Notes: generated by a model not told the origin, from the letters alone. A DNA stretch of 64,000 nucleotides from Kangiella spongicola (GCF_003194565.2 NZ_QICH01000001.1:1116001-1180000); one strand, 5' to 3'; counted from the stretch's first letter, positions 19,501 to 30,323 are shown. Translations and numbers: made by a program.

Positions 19501-19933
19501 GAATAAAGTGGCGGCACAGTTTCGATGCTTGGGCTAACATTTCCCAAGCGATCCCTCCGCCTAAAGAGGCTCCAATCAAAGCATGGAGCTTATGAATTTT
19601 TAAACTCGACAGTGCTGACAGTAAAATACGGGCCATGTCTTTCGCCACAAAGTCATGGTAGTTTTTTATGACAAAGTCATTGCTACCATTGCCGGGCAAA
19701 TCGAAGGCTAATACCGTAAAGTGGTTCGTATCAATAACTTTATCGGGGCCTACTAAGTCCCGCCACCATCCAGCCTCTCCGCTAACCTGAGAGTTACCAG
19801 TCAGGGCATGATTAATACAAATAATCGGTGCCTGATGTAACTCGGGGCCAAATAGTCGATAACTTATTGGTATTCGCTGATAGCTTGCGCCTGATAAGGT
19901 CGTAAAATTATCGAGAATGATTGTTCTACTCAT
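16535..19933 (-). CDS. trifunctional fusion: homoserine O-acyltransferase (MetX) - aspartokinase - homoserine dehydrogenase
   Basis: Encodes 1132 residues combining three enzymes. Residues 1 to about 320 are a MetX-type alpha/beta hydrolase with nucleophile S123 (GASLGG), D264 and H299 (GHDAF). Residues about 327-770 are an aspartokinase with two ACT-like regulatory parts. Residues about 775-1132 are a homoserine dehydrogenase with LFGHGVVGSAL, SSNKVAN, NVGAGLPLIDTI and EPDPRSDLSGLDVARKL intact. The kinase part looks degraded: KFGGRS replaces KFGG(T/S)S, LGLNGSNYSA (L519, N523) replaces LGRxGSDYSA, and THVDG (H543) replaces TDVDG. The ATG at 19933 has GAGG 6 bases upstream. A GTG at 19945 overlapping the metY stop is the alternative. 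Acyl-donor preference (acetyl or succinyl) cannot be read from sequence. Confidence 0.9.
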   Translation of the reverse strand: MSRTIILDNFTTLSGASYQRIPISYRLFGPELHQAPIICINHALTGNSQVSGEAGWWRDLVGPDKVIDTNHFTVLAFDLPGNGSNDFVIKNYHDFVAKDMARILLSALSSLKIHKLHALIGASLGGGIAWEMLAQASKLCRHFIPVATDCVSSDWLIANCHLQEQILLNSKQPVPDARKHAMMCYRTPSSFSQRFQRKKQQDQSLFQVESWLNHHGDSLSKRFSLSSYQLMNQLLKTVDAGVRSSPKLVAQIKAQIHLVAIDSDLFYPAADTKNLLSFLKQHLPTGQVDYHEITSPHGHDAFLMEKQQTALIIGSILTPNNRFKACRVLKFGGRSLADDNGGFSRVLDIIESRKADLENIVVVVSARADTTQRLHKLVLKAASGEDYTDDLEQLIKDQTPPGLLIDWQDNINLISRLLKGIAMIGDYSKKTLDKILAQGELMSVKAVAAGLSSRGISAGLLDTHSLLKSDNNFNRATPLTDLSQVAVRQAIEHLKSHNVILAAGFVASTEQGETTTLGLNGSNYSAALLANFLDADEVENYTHVDGIYTANPEWVDRATKIEQLSFAEANELAQLGTSVLHAKTMLPLLEKNIPLRLLNTFKPDEPGTLISADSDRTGIKCISADPHRALLTLTGRGLLGRVGIDSRIFNTLSRHDISVNIISQSGAERGIGLVVSNEDAQLALRVLRDEFKEDIKRRDVSDIRVDEQVSVITAVGLSLTDFSRPLTALVNNRITPLVMSNAVSGNSVSLVVQKSELIKAVNVIHSAIFGAIKRVHLVLFGHGVVGSALIEQILSAQASIRETKNIELKIIGIANSRQLLLDKNGLGSDWLSRINKSDQASNVQTIIDYVERHHLENVIAVDNTASEALCSQYAKLITAGYDLVSSNKVANTLDYGYYQRLHQLLKHHQKRYLYETNVGAGLPLIDTIRTLHQSGENITAIRGIFSGSLSYIFNRFSSEDLAFSDVVNAAVKQGFTEPDPRSDLSGLDVARKLLILARELDLAVSMKDVTIENLVPDSLSEISLAEFRQNLSKLDDIFAAKKSNLTPGQVLRYVGELSGNLMHTESTRLTVSLEAVDSSGPLGRVQGSDSLFEIYTESYGAHPVIIQGAGAGAQVTARGVLGDILRIASQRS

Positions 19934-19941
19934 TACCAGCC

Positions 19942-21225
19942 TCACTGTGCTATTTCAGCAAAAGCCTGCTGTAAGTCAGATTTCAAATCTTCTAATGCTT
20001 CTAAGCCCACTGACAGTCGAATAAGATCGGGGCTGACACCAGCAGCTTCTTGATCTTGTTTGCTCAGTTGCTGATGGGTCGTACTCGCGGGGTGAATGAT
20101 CAAAGATTTGGTATCGCCGATATTCGCTAGAAGGGAGAAAATCTTGGTTTTGTTGACGACTGTTTTTGCTGCTTCAAAACCTGCTTTTAAACCAAATGTA
20201 AGAACACCGCTTTGCCCCTTGGGCAGGTATTTTTGCGCTAGCTCGTGGTACGGACTCTCCGGCAAACCAGGGTAGTTAACCCATGCCACTTGTGGCTGTT
20301 CTTGTAACCATTGCGCTAACTGTAAGGCATTGTCACTGTGCTGCTTAATTCGTAAGGATAAAGTTTCTAAGCCTTGCAAAGTGGCAAAAGCATTAAACGG
20401 ACTTAATGCCGCTCCTAAGTCGCGTAAACCTTCTATTCGTAAACGTGCCACATACGCCAAATTGCCCAAAGCTTCGTGATAAATCAGACCGTGGTAACCT
20501 GGCGCAGGATTAGTAAATTCTGGAAACTTACCATTAGCCCAATCGAATCGACCGGCGTCAATAATCACCCCGCCCATGCCAGTACCGTTGCCAGTAATGT
20601 ACTTAGTCAACGAATGGATGACGATATCAGCACCATGGTCAATCGGTTTGAGTAATGCCGGCGTGGCGATAGTGTTATCAACGATCAAAGGAATGCCGTG
20701 TTTATGACTAACGTTGGCAATCGCGTTTATATCCAGAACATCCAGCTTAGGATTACCTAAAGATTCAATAAATACAGCACGGGTATTTTCACGAATAGCC
20801 GCATTCACAGCATCAGGGTTGTCGGCGTTAACAAATGTAGTGGTAATGCCAAATCTCGGTAGGGTGACATTTAATAGATTGAAGGTACCACCATATAGAC
20901 TTCCCGAAGCAACGATATGATCACCGGCTTTAAGTAGTGTCAGTAAAGCAGTGCTAATAGCTGCCGTACCAGATGCCGTAACTACTGCGCCGACACCGCC
21001 TTCTAAGGCCGCCAGTCGTTGCTCAAGAATATCGTTGGTAGGATTATTTAAGCGGGTATAAATAAAACCGGGCTGAGACAAATTGAATAAGTTAGCAGCA
21101 TGATCTGCATCTTTAAAGACGTAGCTAGAAGTGAGGTAAATAGGGACTGCGCGGGTGTCGCCGTGTTGTGTAACATCATGGCCCGAGTGAAGGGCTTGGG
21201 TTTCTTGCTGGTTTGACTGTGTCAT
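19942..21225 (-). CDS. metY: O-acetylhomoserine sulfhydrylase (PLP enzyme)
   Basis: Encodes 427 residues of the Cys/Met-metabolism PLP family. It would convert O-acyl-homoserine plus sulfide to homocysteine. Visible are YTRLNNPTNDILEQRLAALE, the PLP-lysine region HSLTKYITGNGTGMGG and the C-terminal SLGDTKSLIIHP-like segment (IGDTKSLIIHPASTTH). The length and the ITGNGTGMGGVIID segment favour MetY over MetB or MetC. It is the first gene after the SAM-I riboswitch, and its stop overlaps the start region of the MetX-AK-HSD gene. The operon therefore runs from homoserine to homocysteine. The start ATG at 21225 follows AAAGG. Confidence 0.92.
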   Translation of the reverse strand: MTQSNQQETQALHSGHDVTQHGDTRAVPIYLTSSYVFKDADHAANLFNLSQPGFIYTRLNNPTNDILEQRLAALEGGVGAVVTASGTAAISTALLTLLKAGDHIVASGSLYGGTFNLLNVTLPRFGITTTFVNADNPDAVNAAIRENTRAVFIESLGNPKLDVLDINAIANVSHKHGIPLIVDNTIATPALLKPIDHGADIVIHSLTKYITGNGTGMGGVIIDAGRFDWANGKFPEFTNPAPGYHGLIYHEALGNLAYVARLRIEGLRDLGAALSPFNAFATLQGLETLSLRIKQHSDNALQLAQWLQEQPQVAWVNYPGLPESPYHELAQKYLPKGQSGVLTFGLKAGFEAAKTVVNKTKIFSLLANIGDTKSLIIHPASTTHQQLSKQDQEAAGVSPDLIRLSVGLEALEDLKSDLQQAFAEIAQ

Positions 21226-21336
21226 TTTTCATACCTTTACAATATCAATAAAAGTCCACATAACGCATCGCGTTATGACGAATGAAAAATGTTAAAAAGA
21301 AATTCTGAACAACCACAGAACAGTGGTTTTATCTCA

Positions 21337-21446
21337 GTTATCTATCTTCATTGTCATAAGACAAGAAGTAGAACGTAGCACCTTCTTTACAAGGAAAGGG
21401 TTGCTAAGGCGTCATAGGGTCTAGTCCCTCGGCCTTTCTTGATAAC
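21337..21446 (-). promoter_or_regulatory. SAM-I (S-box) riboswitch upstream of metY
   Basis: On the minus strand the aptamer runs from GTTATC (21446-21441) to its P1 partner GATAAC (21342-21337). In order it has CAAGAAAGGC, the conserved GAGGGACTAGACCCTATGA, GCCTTAGCAACC, AAGGTGCTA and GACAATGAAGATAGATAA. These are the conserved blocks of the SAM-I class. Downstream lie two candidate switching structures. One is a hairpin AACCAC-TGTTCT-GTGGTT (21328-21311), with a competing pairing that leads into TTTCTTTTT. The other is a perfect 8-bp hairpin at 21277-21259 near the metY ribosome-binding site. High SAM should lower expression of the whole operon. Whether the platform acts on transcription or translation is not resolved. 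Confidence 0.93.
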
Positions 21447-21492
21447 ATTTTTTGAGTGAGTTCAACATGGAGTACATTGAACCATCAAACGC

Positions 21493-21522
21493 ATGATACA
21501 CAGGATTGGAACAAAAACTCAA
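21493..21522 (-). promoter_or_regulatory. putative promoter for the riboswitch-metY operon
   Basis: On the minus strand TTGAGT (21522-21517) and TATCAT (21498-21493) are spaced by 18 bases, about 45 bases before the riboswitch begins. It is a plausible sigma-70 promoter with a short lead into the aptamer. Confidence 0.5.
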
Positions 21523-21676
21523 GCTCTTTTAATTTGACTGGTAATAGTTATGGCGAGCTATGAGCTTGCACGATAATTTTGGAGTCAAATGAAAGGTGAG
21601 AAGGGGAGTGAGAAGGTATCTGAGAGAAAGTGCTAAGCAAGACTGATGTGAAAGTCGGCACTAATATTGCGGCATT

Positions 21677-21700
21677 AAAATGCACACATCCTTGTGTGCA
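21677..21700 (-). terminator. Rho-independent terminator of the M28 protease gene
   Basis: On the minus strand TGCACACA (21700-21693) pairs with TGTGTGCA (21688-21681) around a 4-base loop and is followed by TTTTAA, 28 bases after the protease stop. Confidence 0.75.
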
Positions 21701-21727
21701 CTACCGTGGAACTAGGAACAGTTTAAA

Positions 21728-23638
21728 TTATTGTGGTGTTGCTTGGATGGTGAGAGTGACGCCTGAAGTGGCGCTGTATCCGCGCAAACCGATGTACCAT
21801 GTGCCTGATTGTGGCGCATTGATGGTGCAACTTTCTTCGTTACCCCATTTGTAAGGGCGGCAGTCATAGCTTGATGTTGAAGGCTGTGAGCCGTGACGAA
21901 GATACAAGTCGGCGTCGCCTGAGCCGCCCGAAATAGTAACGGTTAGCAAGCTGTAGTCGCCGTCGAGCTCTTGGGAGTAGCGAGCCCAAGCATTTTTTTC
22001 AACAGAGACGTTGCTGTAAGTTTCGTCGATTGGAGGTGTGCCAGGACCAGTGTTGTCTTCGAAGCTACCGGTCAGTGTGACACCTGAAAAGCTAGTGTAA
22101 GCTTTTAGGCGAACAAAGTAGGTTCCTTCACCACTACCTGAGCAACTTTCATTGTTACCGTTTCTGTAAGGGCGGCAATCGTAAGTCGAGTCCGTTGGTG
22201 CTGCGCCTTTGAGAACGTATAAGTCAGCGTCACCGGAGCCACCACTGATAGCAAAATTGATGTTGCTCGCACCAGCAGGAACTTCCATGGTGTAAAGGAT
22301 ATCGTTGCCAGTGGTAGCGGATAAATCCGTTACGGGAACGCCATTCTTTATGACTTTGTCGCCAGGTGGCGGCGGTGGTGGGGTGTCACCATCGACGGTG
22401 CCTTTCGCTAACTCCGCTAAAAAAGCTACAGACAGCTTCGCAAAATTTACCGAGTGGTTCGCGTTAAAGTGGTCGTCATTTACGGTGTGGATATCGCCAT
22501 TGGTGCTACCCATGTGAGACTCAAATGGCATCGAAGCGGCAAAACCCTGGTTATGCCAAGAAGCATGATCGGAACAACCGTAACCACATCGGTCGTAGCC
22601 GTAGCTAATCGATGGCAAGTATGTATCGGCCAGATCGGCGAGAAACTGATTTTGCTCTTGATTGGTATAATCCGTAATAAATACAATGTCTTGTGAGCTG
22701 CCTTTATAACCGGACATATCGAACTGGACGACTCCCAGTACATTGGTGTTATTGTTTTTATGCTCAGCGGCAATTTCTTGCGAGCCTCGAAGACCAACTT
22801 CTTCAGCCGCGTAACCCATAATTTTAACCGTTCGCTCAGGCTTAAAACCCGACTCGACGATGGCTTCTAGTGATTCAGTTAATACGGCAATGCCTGAAGC
22901 ATTGTCATCGGCGCCTGGTGCTCTGCCAGAGCGGTTGTAGGAGTTAATAGAGTCGAGGTGACCACCAATAATAACGATTTCATCGGGGTAAGTTGTGCCC
23001 GTAATGGTGGCGATTACCGATGGCTGATTCCAACTATTGTGTCCATACAGTTTTACATCGATATCACTTCGATCTGCGGCTATGGATTGCCAATGATTTT
23101 TAATCCAATTGGCGGAGTCGACACCGGTTGACGAAGTGTAATAGCGGTTGTAATAGCTCGTCAGGCTGTTAACCGTAGCGATTAGATCGGCGCTACTGAC
23201 TTTGGAGATTAAGGCATTCACCGCCTGCGGATTGTCGATGCTGTAGTTAACCGAGGCAAAGTTTTGGGTTTGATGAATATTGTGTGCGTGCTCTTGCGCT
23301 TGCTGCTGAGTACTGTGGTAGAAAAAGCCGCCACAACGCTTATGTTCATCATGCATGAGCTGGCTTAGCTCAATGACTTTAGACTCTGGGATTTGGGCTA
23401 TAGCGACTGGGTTAGCACTATTTTTGCCGACAATTCCCGATAGCGTCATGGGGATGTCTGTTTGAAATTTATTTTGTACGGTTTCAGCGGCATCAGCGCC
23501 AAGCGTGATCCATACTGTTTGTTCGGATTGGGATGGATTTTGGTCTGAAGTTGAGTCTGTTTTTGCTGTCGCCGTACTTGTTAAAGACAAAGAGGTGGCG
23601 GCCACAGACATTAAAAATATGGTGGTTAGATGCTTCAT
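21728..23638 (-). CDS. secreted M28-family zinc aminopeptidase with two PPC domains
   Basis: Encodes 636 residues. A signal peptide (about 1-25) and a propeptide-like region precede an M28 peptidase domain (about 150-415). Its zinc-site motifs are IIGGHLDS (H227), GADDNASG, YAAEEVGLRGS, QFDMSGY and CSDHASWH. Two PPC (bacterial pre-peptidase C-terminal) domains follow a Pro-rich linker (PPPPPPG) and end at the C-terminus. Both PPC domains carry the ...[10 protein letters not shown]... and TYDCRPY signatures. The overall layout matches secreted leucyl aminopeptidases of marine bacteria. It sits next to the M4 protease, from which it is separated by that gene's terminator. Confidence 0.92.
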   Translation of the reverse strand: MKHLTTIFLMSVAATSLSLTSTATAKTDSTSDQNPSQSEQTVWITLGADAAETVQNKFQTDIPMTLSGIVGKNSANPVAIAQIPESKVIELSQLMHDEHKRCGGFFYHSTQQQAQEHAHNIHQTQNFASVNYSIDNPQAVNALISKVSSADLIATVNSLTSYYNRYYTSSTGVDSANWIKNHWQSIAADRSDIDVKLYGHNSWNQPSVIATITGTTYPDEIVIIGGHLDSINSYNRSGRAPGADDNASGIAVLTESLEAIVESGFKPERTVKIMGYAAEEVGLRGSQEIAAEHKNNNTNVLGVVQFDMSGYKGSSQDIVFITDYTNQEQNQFLADLADTYLPSISYGYDRCGYGCSDHASWHNQGFAASMPFESHMGSTNGDIHTVNDDHFNANHSVNFAKLSVAFLAELAKGTVDGDTPPPPPPGDKVIKNGVPVTDLSATTGNDILYTMEVPAGASNINFAISGGSGDADLYVLKGAAPTDSTYDCRPYRNGNNESCSGSGEGTYFVRLKAYTSFSGVTLTGSFEDNTGPGTPPIDETYSNVSVEKNAWARYSQELDGDYSLLTVTISGGSGDADLYLRHGSQPSTSSYDCRPYKWGNEESCTINAPQSGTWYIGLRGYSATSGVTLTIQATPQ

Positions 23639-23690
23639 AGTGAGCTACCTATTCTGTGATTAAAATGTAAATATTGCTCGAAGGATGTTT

Positions 23691-23717
23691 ATAGAAAGAG
23701 GGGCGGGAAGCCCCTCT
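23691..23717 (-). terminator. terminator of the M4 protease gene
   Basis: On the minus strand AGAGGGGC (23717-23710) and GCCCCTCT (23704-23697) pair around a 5-base loop, followed by the T-rich TTCTAT. It lies 17 bases after the protease stop. Confidence 0.75.
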
Positions 23718-23733
23718 AAAGTTGGTAACCGGG

Positions 23734-26047
<2,314 letters not shown>

Positions 26048-26273
26048 TACCCCCTTCAGCCCTTGTGTTTTAAATCGAATAAAATTTATTAATAACACGG
26101 CACCCAAACTAGCAACCTCAAAGATGCTGTTCAATTGTAAAACTGTATCGTTTTGTAGAGTTATGTACCTTTGTGAACTGGCAGGGTTTTGCTGTGTGAG
26201 GGAGTACTTTTTTTTATGTGACCTAGAGCCAAATTAATGCAAGTGTGGCTTGCTCGACTCATATTTGACTTAC

Positions 26274-26296
26274 AAAAAAAGGACGCTGTGCGTCCT
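26274..26296 (-). terminator. Rho-independent terminator of the 26.4-26.9 kb gene
   Basis: On the minus strand AGGACGC (26296-26290) and GCGTCCT (26286-26280) pair around a 3-base loop, then a T-tract opposite 26274-26280. The stem is strong and is about 80 bases after the stop of the exported-protein gene. Confidence 0.85.
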
Positions 26297-26375
26297 AAGG
26301 GTGGAGGAGACTATTGTCTTTGTAGATAAAATGACGTCCGTGTCTGAGAGTCTTCCTATGCTTTGGGGATAATAG

Positions 26376-26882
26376 TTAGTTTTGTGCGATAGCAGTTTCT
26401 ACATCTAAGTTAGCGTCCTCAAACATTGGCTCATGTGCTTGGTGGAAGCCTACCAGTAAGTCTGAATGCAACTCATAACGAACCGTGTATGTAATGCTTT
26501 GCCCTTTTTCCAGCGAAACCTTTTGTGGATCAGACAGCTCGTTGATTGCACCATCAGAACTCACTTCATAGTGAATCAGTGCGCTTGGGTTCGGCAGCGG
26601 AATTTGGTAGTAACCGCTTAGAGCGCTGTCACTAGTATTACTGAAGCTTTGCGACAAGGTAAGAACGGTGAGGCCATCGAAACGTTCTTCTTTAATAGTG
26701 CTAGCTTGTGGCTGTAAAGTGATTAAGTTGCGTTCGCTATCGAGCGTATTAACGACACCGAAAAGCTTAACATTTTCTAATGGTTCGGTCGGCTGATCGG
26801 CTTGTAAGTTGGCGCTTAAGCCTAACGCCATCATAGCAACGAAAGCAAAAGTAGCTTGTTTTAATTTAGTTGTGGTATTCAT
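26376..26882 (-). CDS. exported protein of unknown function
   Basis: Encodes about 168 residues with a signal peptide (MNTTTKLKQATFAFVAMM... to about LQADQP). The mature part is beta-rich with segments such as GVVNTLDSERNLITLQPQ and LSGYYQIPLPNPSALIHYEV, and I recognise no catalytic motif. The middle (SFSNTSDSALSGYYQIPLP) recalls the start of VIT-type domains, but the rest does not extend that match. The frame is open to 26951. AAGGAG at 26894-26889 favours the ATG at 26882 or the adjoining one at 26885. It stands alone, with a terminator downstream. Confidence 0.6.
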   Translation of the reverse strand: MNTTTKLKQATFAFVAMMALGLSANLQADQPTEPLENVKLFGVVNTLDSERNLITLQPQASTIKEERFDGLTVLTLSQSFSNTSDSALSGYYQIPLPNPSALIHYEVSSDGAINELSDPQKVSLEKGQSITYTVRYELHSDLLVGFHQAHEPMFEDANLDVETAIAQN

Positions 26883-27004
26883 CATTGACTCCTTGAAGCT
26901 TCCTCTTTGTTGGAAGCTATTGCGTTGTTCGATGATGTTATTAAAACGCAATATTATGGAGCTGTTGTGTGAATAAAGTGATGGAAACTATAGTGATTCG
27001 GGCA

Positions 27005-27031
27005 GAAAAATGGCGACCTGTAAGTCGCCAT
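27005..27031 (-). terminator. Rho-independent terminator of the YceI-like gene
   Basis: On the minus strand ATGGCGAC (27031-27024) and GTCGCCAT (27017-27010) pair around 6 bases and are followed by TTTTTC. Confidence 0.85.
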
Positions 27032-27057
27032 TGATGAAGCTTAAATAAGGCTGAACC

Positions 27058-27669
27058 TTAGTAGTGATGCAACAAGGTAAGTGAAAAAGTCACTGGCACC
27101 TCATCACTAATACTATTTAGGCCAGCAATTTCACGAAGCTTTTCTACACCATCGGCAACGCCAAGCTTTTTAACAGAAAGCACCACAGGCTCTTCGGTGG
27201 TGACGATTAGCATTCCTTTAGCAGGAGTCACGCTAATTTCCGCGCTAAAATCTGTCGACTGCCCTGCGAGCGACAAAGTACCTTTGATAGTCGTTTTAGT
27301 TTTGTCTTTAACGCTTAGTAGCTGTGGGTCAATATTGGCTGTGATGAGCGCTTTTGGATGCTGCTCAGTATTGAAAACGTGCTTTTGCAGACGCTCGTCA
27401 CGAATAGGGATGTTGGTATCAACGCTAGTCAGATCGACAGTAACTTGCACTTCGCCAGTTTTAGAGACAGAGCCGGTGATGCCGTTGAATTCATGCTTTT
27501 CTTCAATGTCGCCATTTTTAGTGCTGCTGAAGTTTAACAAAGATTGATTGCTTTTAATGGTCCAACCGCTACTTTTTTGGATTTGTTTTTTTTCTGCTTC
27601 TGTCGAGCAGGCGGCAAGGGCAAAAATACTGATTCCACACAATACTTTTAGAATGTTGCTTTTCATCAT
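27058..27669 (-). CDS. YceI-family lipoprotein
   Basis: Encodes 203 residues. A lipoprotein signal peptide ends in the lipobox LAAC, with the lipidated cysteine at residue 21. The rest is a YceI-like lipocalin fold with SLLNFSSTKNG, DLTSVDTNIPIRDERLQKHVFN, FNTEQHPKALITA and IKGTLSLAGQSTDF. YceI proteins bind isoprenoid-like lipids such as polyprenyl pyrophosphates. The ligand here is unknown. AGGAG 6 bases before the ATG at 27669 supports the start. It is transcribed alone, divergent from miaB. Confidence 0.85.
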   Translation of the reverse strand: MMKSNILKVLCGISIFALAACSTEAEKKQIQKSSGWTIKSNQSLLNFSSTKNGDIEEKHEFNGITGSVSKTGEVQVTVDLTSVDTNIPIRDERLQKHVFNTEQHPKALITANIDPQLLSVKDKTKTTIKGTLSLAGQSTDFSAEISVTPAKGMLIVTTEEPVVLSVKKLGVADGVEKLREIAGLNSISDEVPVTFSLTLLHHY

Positions 27670-27878
27670 GTTTGACTCCTATTTTTTGATTCAAAAGAGT
27701 TTAACAAAATAAAATCAAAAAATACTAGAAAGATTAGGAACAGGCCACAACTCTGCTTAAAAAATAGTCAGCGAATACTGGCTTAGGGCGCCCCCGTGAT
27801 GGTATAATTCGCGCCCTTTTTTGAACAAATCGGCTAATTTTAGCTAAATTGCGAAGCGTCAGGAGCAAGTAGGGTCAC

Positions 27879-29228
27879 ATGAGCAAGAAATTATTTATTA
27901 AAACCTGGGGTTGTCAGATGAACGAGTACGATTCGTCTCGTATGTCGGATCTACTTAACAAAACTCACGGTTTGGAAGCGGCGGCGTCGGCTGAAGAAGC
28001 TGATGTGGTGTTGCTTAACACTTGCTCGATCCGCGAAAAGGCTCAGGAGAAGGTGTTCTCTCAGTTGGGCCAGTGGAAAAACCTGAAAAATGACAAGCCT
28101 GATTTGATTATTGGCGTAGGCGGTTGTGTTGCTTCGCAAGAAGGTGAAGCTATTCGCCAGCGCGCGCCCTACGTGGACGTGATTTTTGGCCCGCAGACCT
28201 TACATCGCTTGCCTGAAATGATTAAAGAAGCCAGCGGTGACGGCACTAAGCGTAAAGCTGTTGTCGATATTACGTTCCCAGAAATCGAGAAATTCGATCG
28301 TTTACCTGAGCCACGCGCCGAAGGCCCTACGGCGTTCGTGTCGATTATGGAAGGTTGCTCGAAGTATTGCTCTTTCTGCGTTGTGCCTTATACGCGCGGT
28401 GAAGAAGTGAGTCGCCCGTTTGATGACGTTTTAGCGGAATGTGCTCAGCTGGCTGAACAAGGCGTGCGTGAAGTGAACTTATTAGGCCAAAACGTTAATG
28501 CTTATCGAGGCCCAACGCACGAAGGCCATACGGCTGACTTAGCTGAGCTGATTACCTATGTCGCGGCGATTGATGGTATTGACCGTATTCGCTTTACCAC
28601 ATCGCATCCGGTTGAGTTCTCAGATCGACTCATTGATGTTTACGCGGAAGTACCTGAGTTAGTGAGTCATTTACACCTGCCGGTACAAAGCGGCTCAGAT
28701 CGCGTTTTAGCATTAATGAAGCGTGGTCACACAGCGCTTGAGTACAAGTCTAAAATCCGCCGTTTGCGTAAAATCCGCCCAAATATGTCGATGTCTTCTG
28801 ACTTTATTATTGGTTTCCCTGGTGAAAGCGAGGCTGATTTTGAAGATACGATGAAGTTGATTGGCGATATTGGTTATGATCACTCGTTCAGCTTCATTTA
28901 CAGCGCGCGTCCAGGTACGCCAGCGTCGGATATCGTCGATGATACGCCGATGGAAGTGAAGAAACAGCGTTTATCAATTTTACAACAGCGTATCAACCAG
29001 CAGGCATTCTCAATCAGCCGCAACATGATTGGCAATAAAGAAAAAGTGTTGGTTGAAGGCCCATCAAAGAAAGATCCGATGGAGCTTCGTGGTCGTACTG
29101 AAAACAATCGTATTGTGAATTTTGTCGGCCCGCACAGCTTAATTGGAAAGTTTGCTGAAGTGACCATTACTGACGCTTTCCCAAATTCTTTACGTGGTGA
29201 ATTCGAGCCAGACGGCTTGGTTCATTAA
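27879..29228 (+). CDS. miaB: tRNA-2-methylthio-N6-dimethylallyladenosine synthase MiaB
   Basis: Encodes a 449-residue radical-SAM methylthiotransferase acting on position 37 of tRNAs that read UNN codons. The N-terminal UPF0004 domain carries three cluster-binding cysteines ([22 protein letters not shown]). The radical-SAM motif is [10 protein letters not shown], and a C-terminal TRAM domain ends the protein. A TATAAT at 27803-27808 lies about 70 bases upstream, inside an inverted repeat GGGCGC/GCGCCC followed by T residues. The gene begins the miaB-ybeZ-ybeY-corC-lnt cluster in the E. coli order. Confidence 0.97.
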   Translation: MSKKLFIKTWGCQMNEYDSSRMSDLLNKTHGLEAAASAEEADVVLLNTCSIREKAQEKVFSQLGQWKNLKNDKPDLIIGVGGCVASQEGEAIRQRAPYVDVIFGPQTLHRLPEMIKEASGDGTKRKAVVDITFPEIEKFDRLPEPRAEGPTAFVSIMEGCSKYCSFCVVPYTRGEEVSRPFDDVLAECAQLAEQGVREVNLLGQNVNAYRGPTHEGHTADLAELITYVAAIDGIDRIRFTTSHPVEFSDRLIDVYAEVPELVSHLHLPVQSGSDRVLALMKRGHTALEYKSKIRRLRKIRPNMSMSSDFIIGFPGESEADFEDTMKLIGDIGYDHSFSFIYSARPGTPASDIVDDTPMEVKKQRLSILQQRINQQAFSISRNMIGNKEKVLVEGPSKKDPMELRGRTENNRIVNFVGPHSLIGKFAEVTITDAFPNSLRGEFEPDGLVH

Positions 29229-29254
29229 GTCATCAATTGTCCAAAGGTTAATTC

Positions 29255-30274
29255 TTGTCCAAATTATCTAACGAAACTTTTGAATTAGTTCCAGCCGATA
29301 ACAAGCGTTTATCGGCTTTATGTGGCTACCTTGACGAGCATTTAAAGCATATAGAACGCCGACTAGGCATTGAAGTGAATGTTCGTGGAAATTCAGTCAG
29401 CTTAATCGGCGAAGGCATTAATATTGCCGCTGGACGCCAGGTGGTGGAAGGTTTGTATGCCGATACCGCCAAGAAAAAGGTACTCGATAGCGCTGATATT
29501 CACTTAGCGATTCAAGAAATTTCGACTGAGTTAGAATCAGCCAAGCCGAAAGGCCATGTTGATGACAATGTGACATTAGTGACTAAGCGTGGATTAATTA
29601 AGCCACGTAGTCCGAACCAAAAGCAATACCTGCAAAACATCATCCACCATGACATTAGCTTTGGTATTGGCCCTGCCGGAACGGGTAAAACCTACCTAGC
29701 AGTGGCGAATGCGGTGGATGCACTCGAAAAGCAGCAGGTTCGTCGTATTCTTTTAACACGCCCAGCGGTTGAGGCGGGTGAGCGCTTAGGTTTCCTACCT
29801 GGCGACTTGGCACAAAAAGTCGATCCTTACTTACGTCCTTTATACGATGCGCTTTACGAAATGTTCGGCTTCGAGAAAGTGGCGAAGTTAATGGAGCGCA
29901 ACGTGATTGAGGTTGCGCCGCTTGCCTATATGCGCGGACGTACTTTAAACGACGCCTTTATTATTCTGGACGAAAGCCAAAATACCACCGTCGAGCAGAT
30001 GAAAATGTTCTTGACGCGAATTGGCTTTAGCTCGAAAGCGGTGGTGACTGGCGATATTACCCAAGTCGACTTACCGCGCGGCCAAAAGTCAGGTTTACGT
30101 CATGTGATTGACGTATTAAAAGACGTCGATGGCATCAGTTTCACTTTCTTCCAGTCAAAAGACGTGGTGCGCCATCCAGTAGTTCAGAGAATCGTGCAAG
30201 CGTATGAAGATGCTGATATAGCGGAAGCAAAGCGTTCGGCTGATACCGGCAACGACGCGGCTAAAAAGCTATAA
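29255..30274 (+). CDS. ybeZ: PhoH-like ATPase YbeZ
   Basis: Encodes 339 residues with a PhoH-type P-loop domain: Walker A GPAGTGKT near residue 140, and LLTRPAVEAGERLGFLPGDL. IILDESQNTT provides Walker B. The N-terminal KH-like part is usual for YbeZ. It works with the ribonuclease YbeY in rRNA handling, and the two genes are adjacent here. The start is a TTG at 29255 with AAAGG upstream. No ATG lies near the expected N-terminus. Confidence 0.93.
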   Translation: MSKLSNETFELVPADNKRLSALCGYLDEHLKHIERRLGIEVNVRGNSVSLIGEGINIAAGRQVVEGLYADTAKKKVLDSADIHLAIQEISTELESAKPKGHVDDNVTLVTKRGLIKPRSPNQKQYLQNIIHHDISFGIGPAGTGKTYLAVANAVDALEKQQVRRILLTRPAVEAGERLGFLPGDLAQKVDPYLRPLYDALYEMFGFEKVAKLMERNVIEVAPLAYMRGRTLNDAFIILDESQNTTVEQMKMFLTRIGFSSKAVVTGDITQVDLPRGQKSGLRHVIDVLKDVDGISFTFFQSKDVVRHPVVQRIVQAYEDADIAEAKRSADTGNDAAKKL

Positions 30275-30323
30275 TGGCAGGTCGATGGATTAATTCACAG
30301 ATACCATTGTTGATGCATCGTTA

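Noticed and set aside
21259-21277. Perfect 8-bp hairpin before metY as an independent terminator
   Set aside because: The T-rich stretch that follows is interrupted and 5 bases away; it is better viewed as part of the riboswitch expression platform.
22454-22797. Alternative frames on both strands inside the M28 gene
   Set aside because: They are shadows of a gene with clear motifs throughout.
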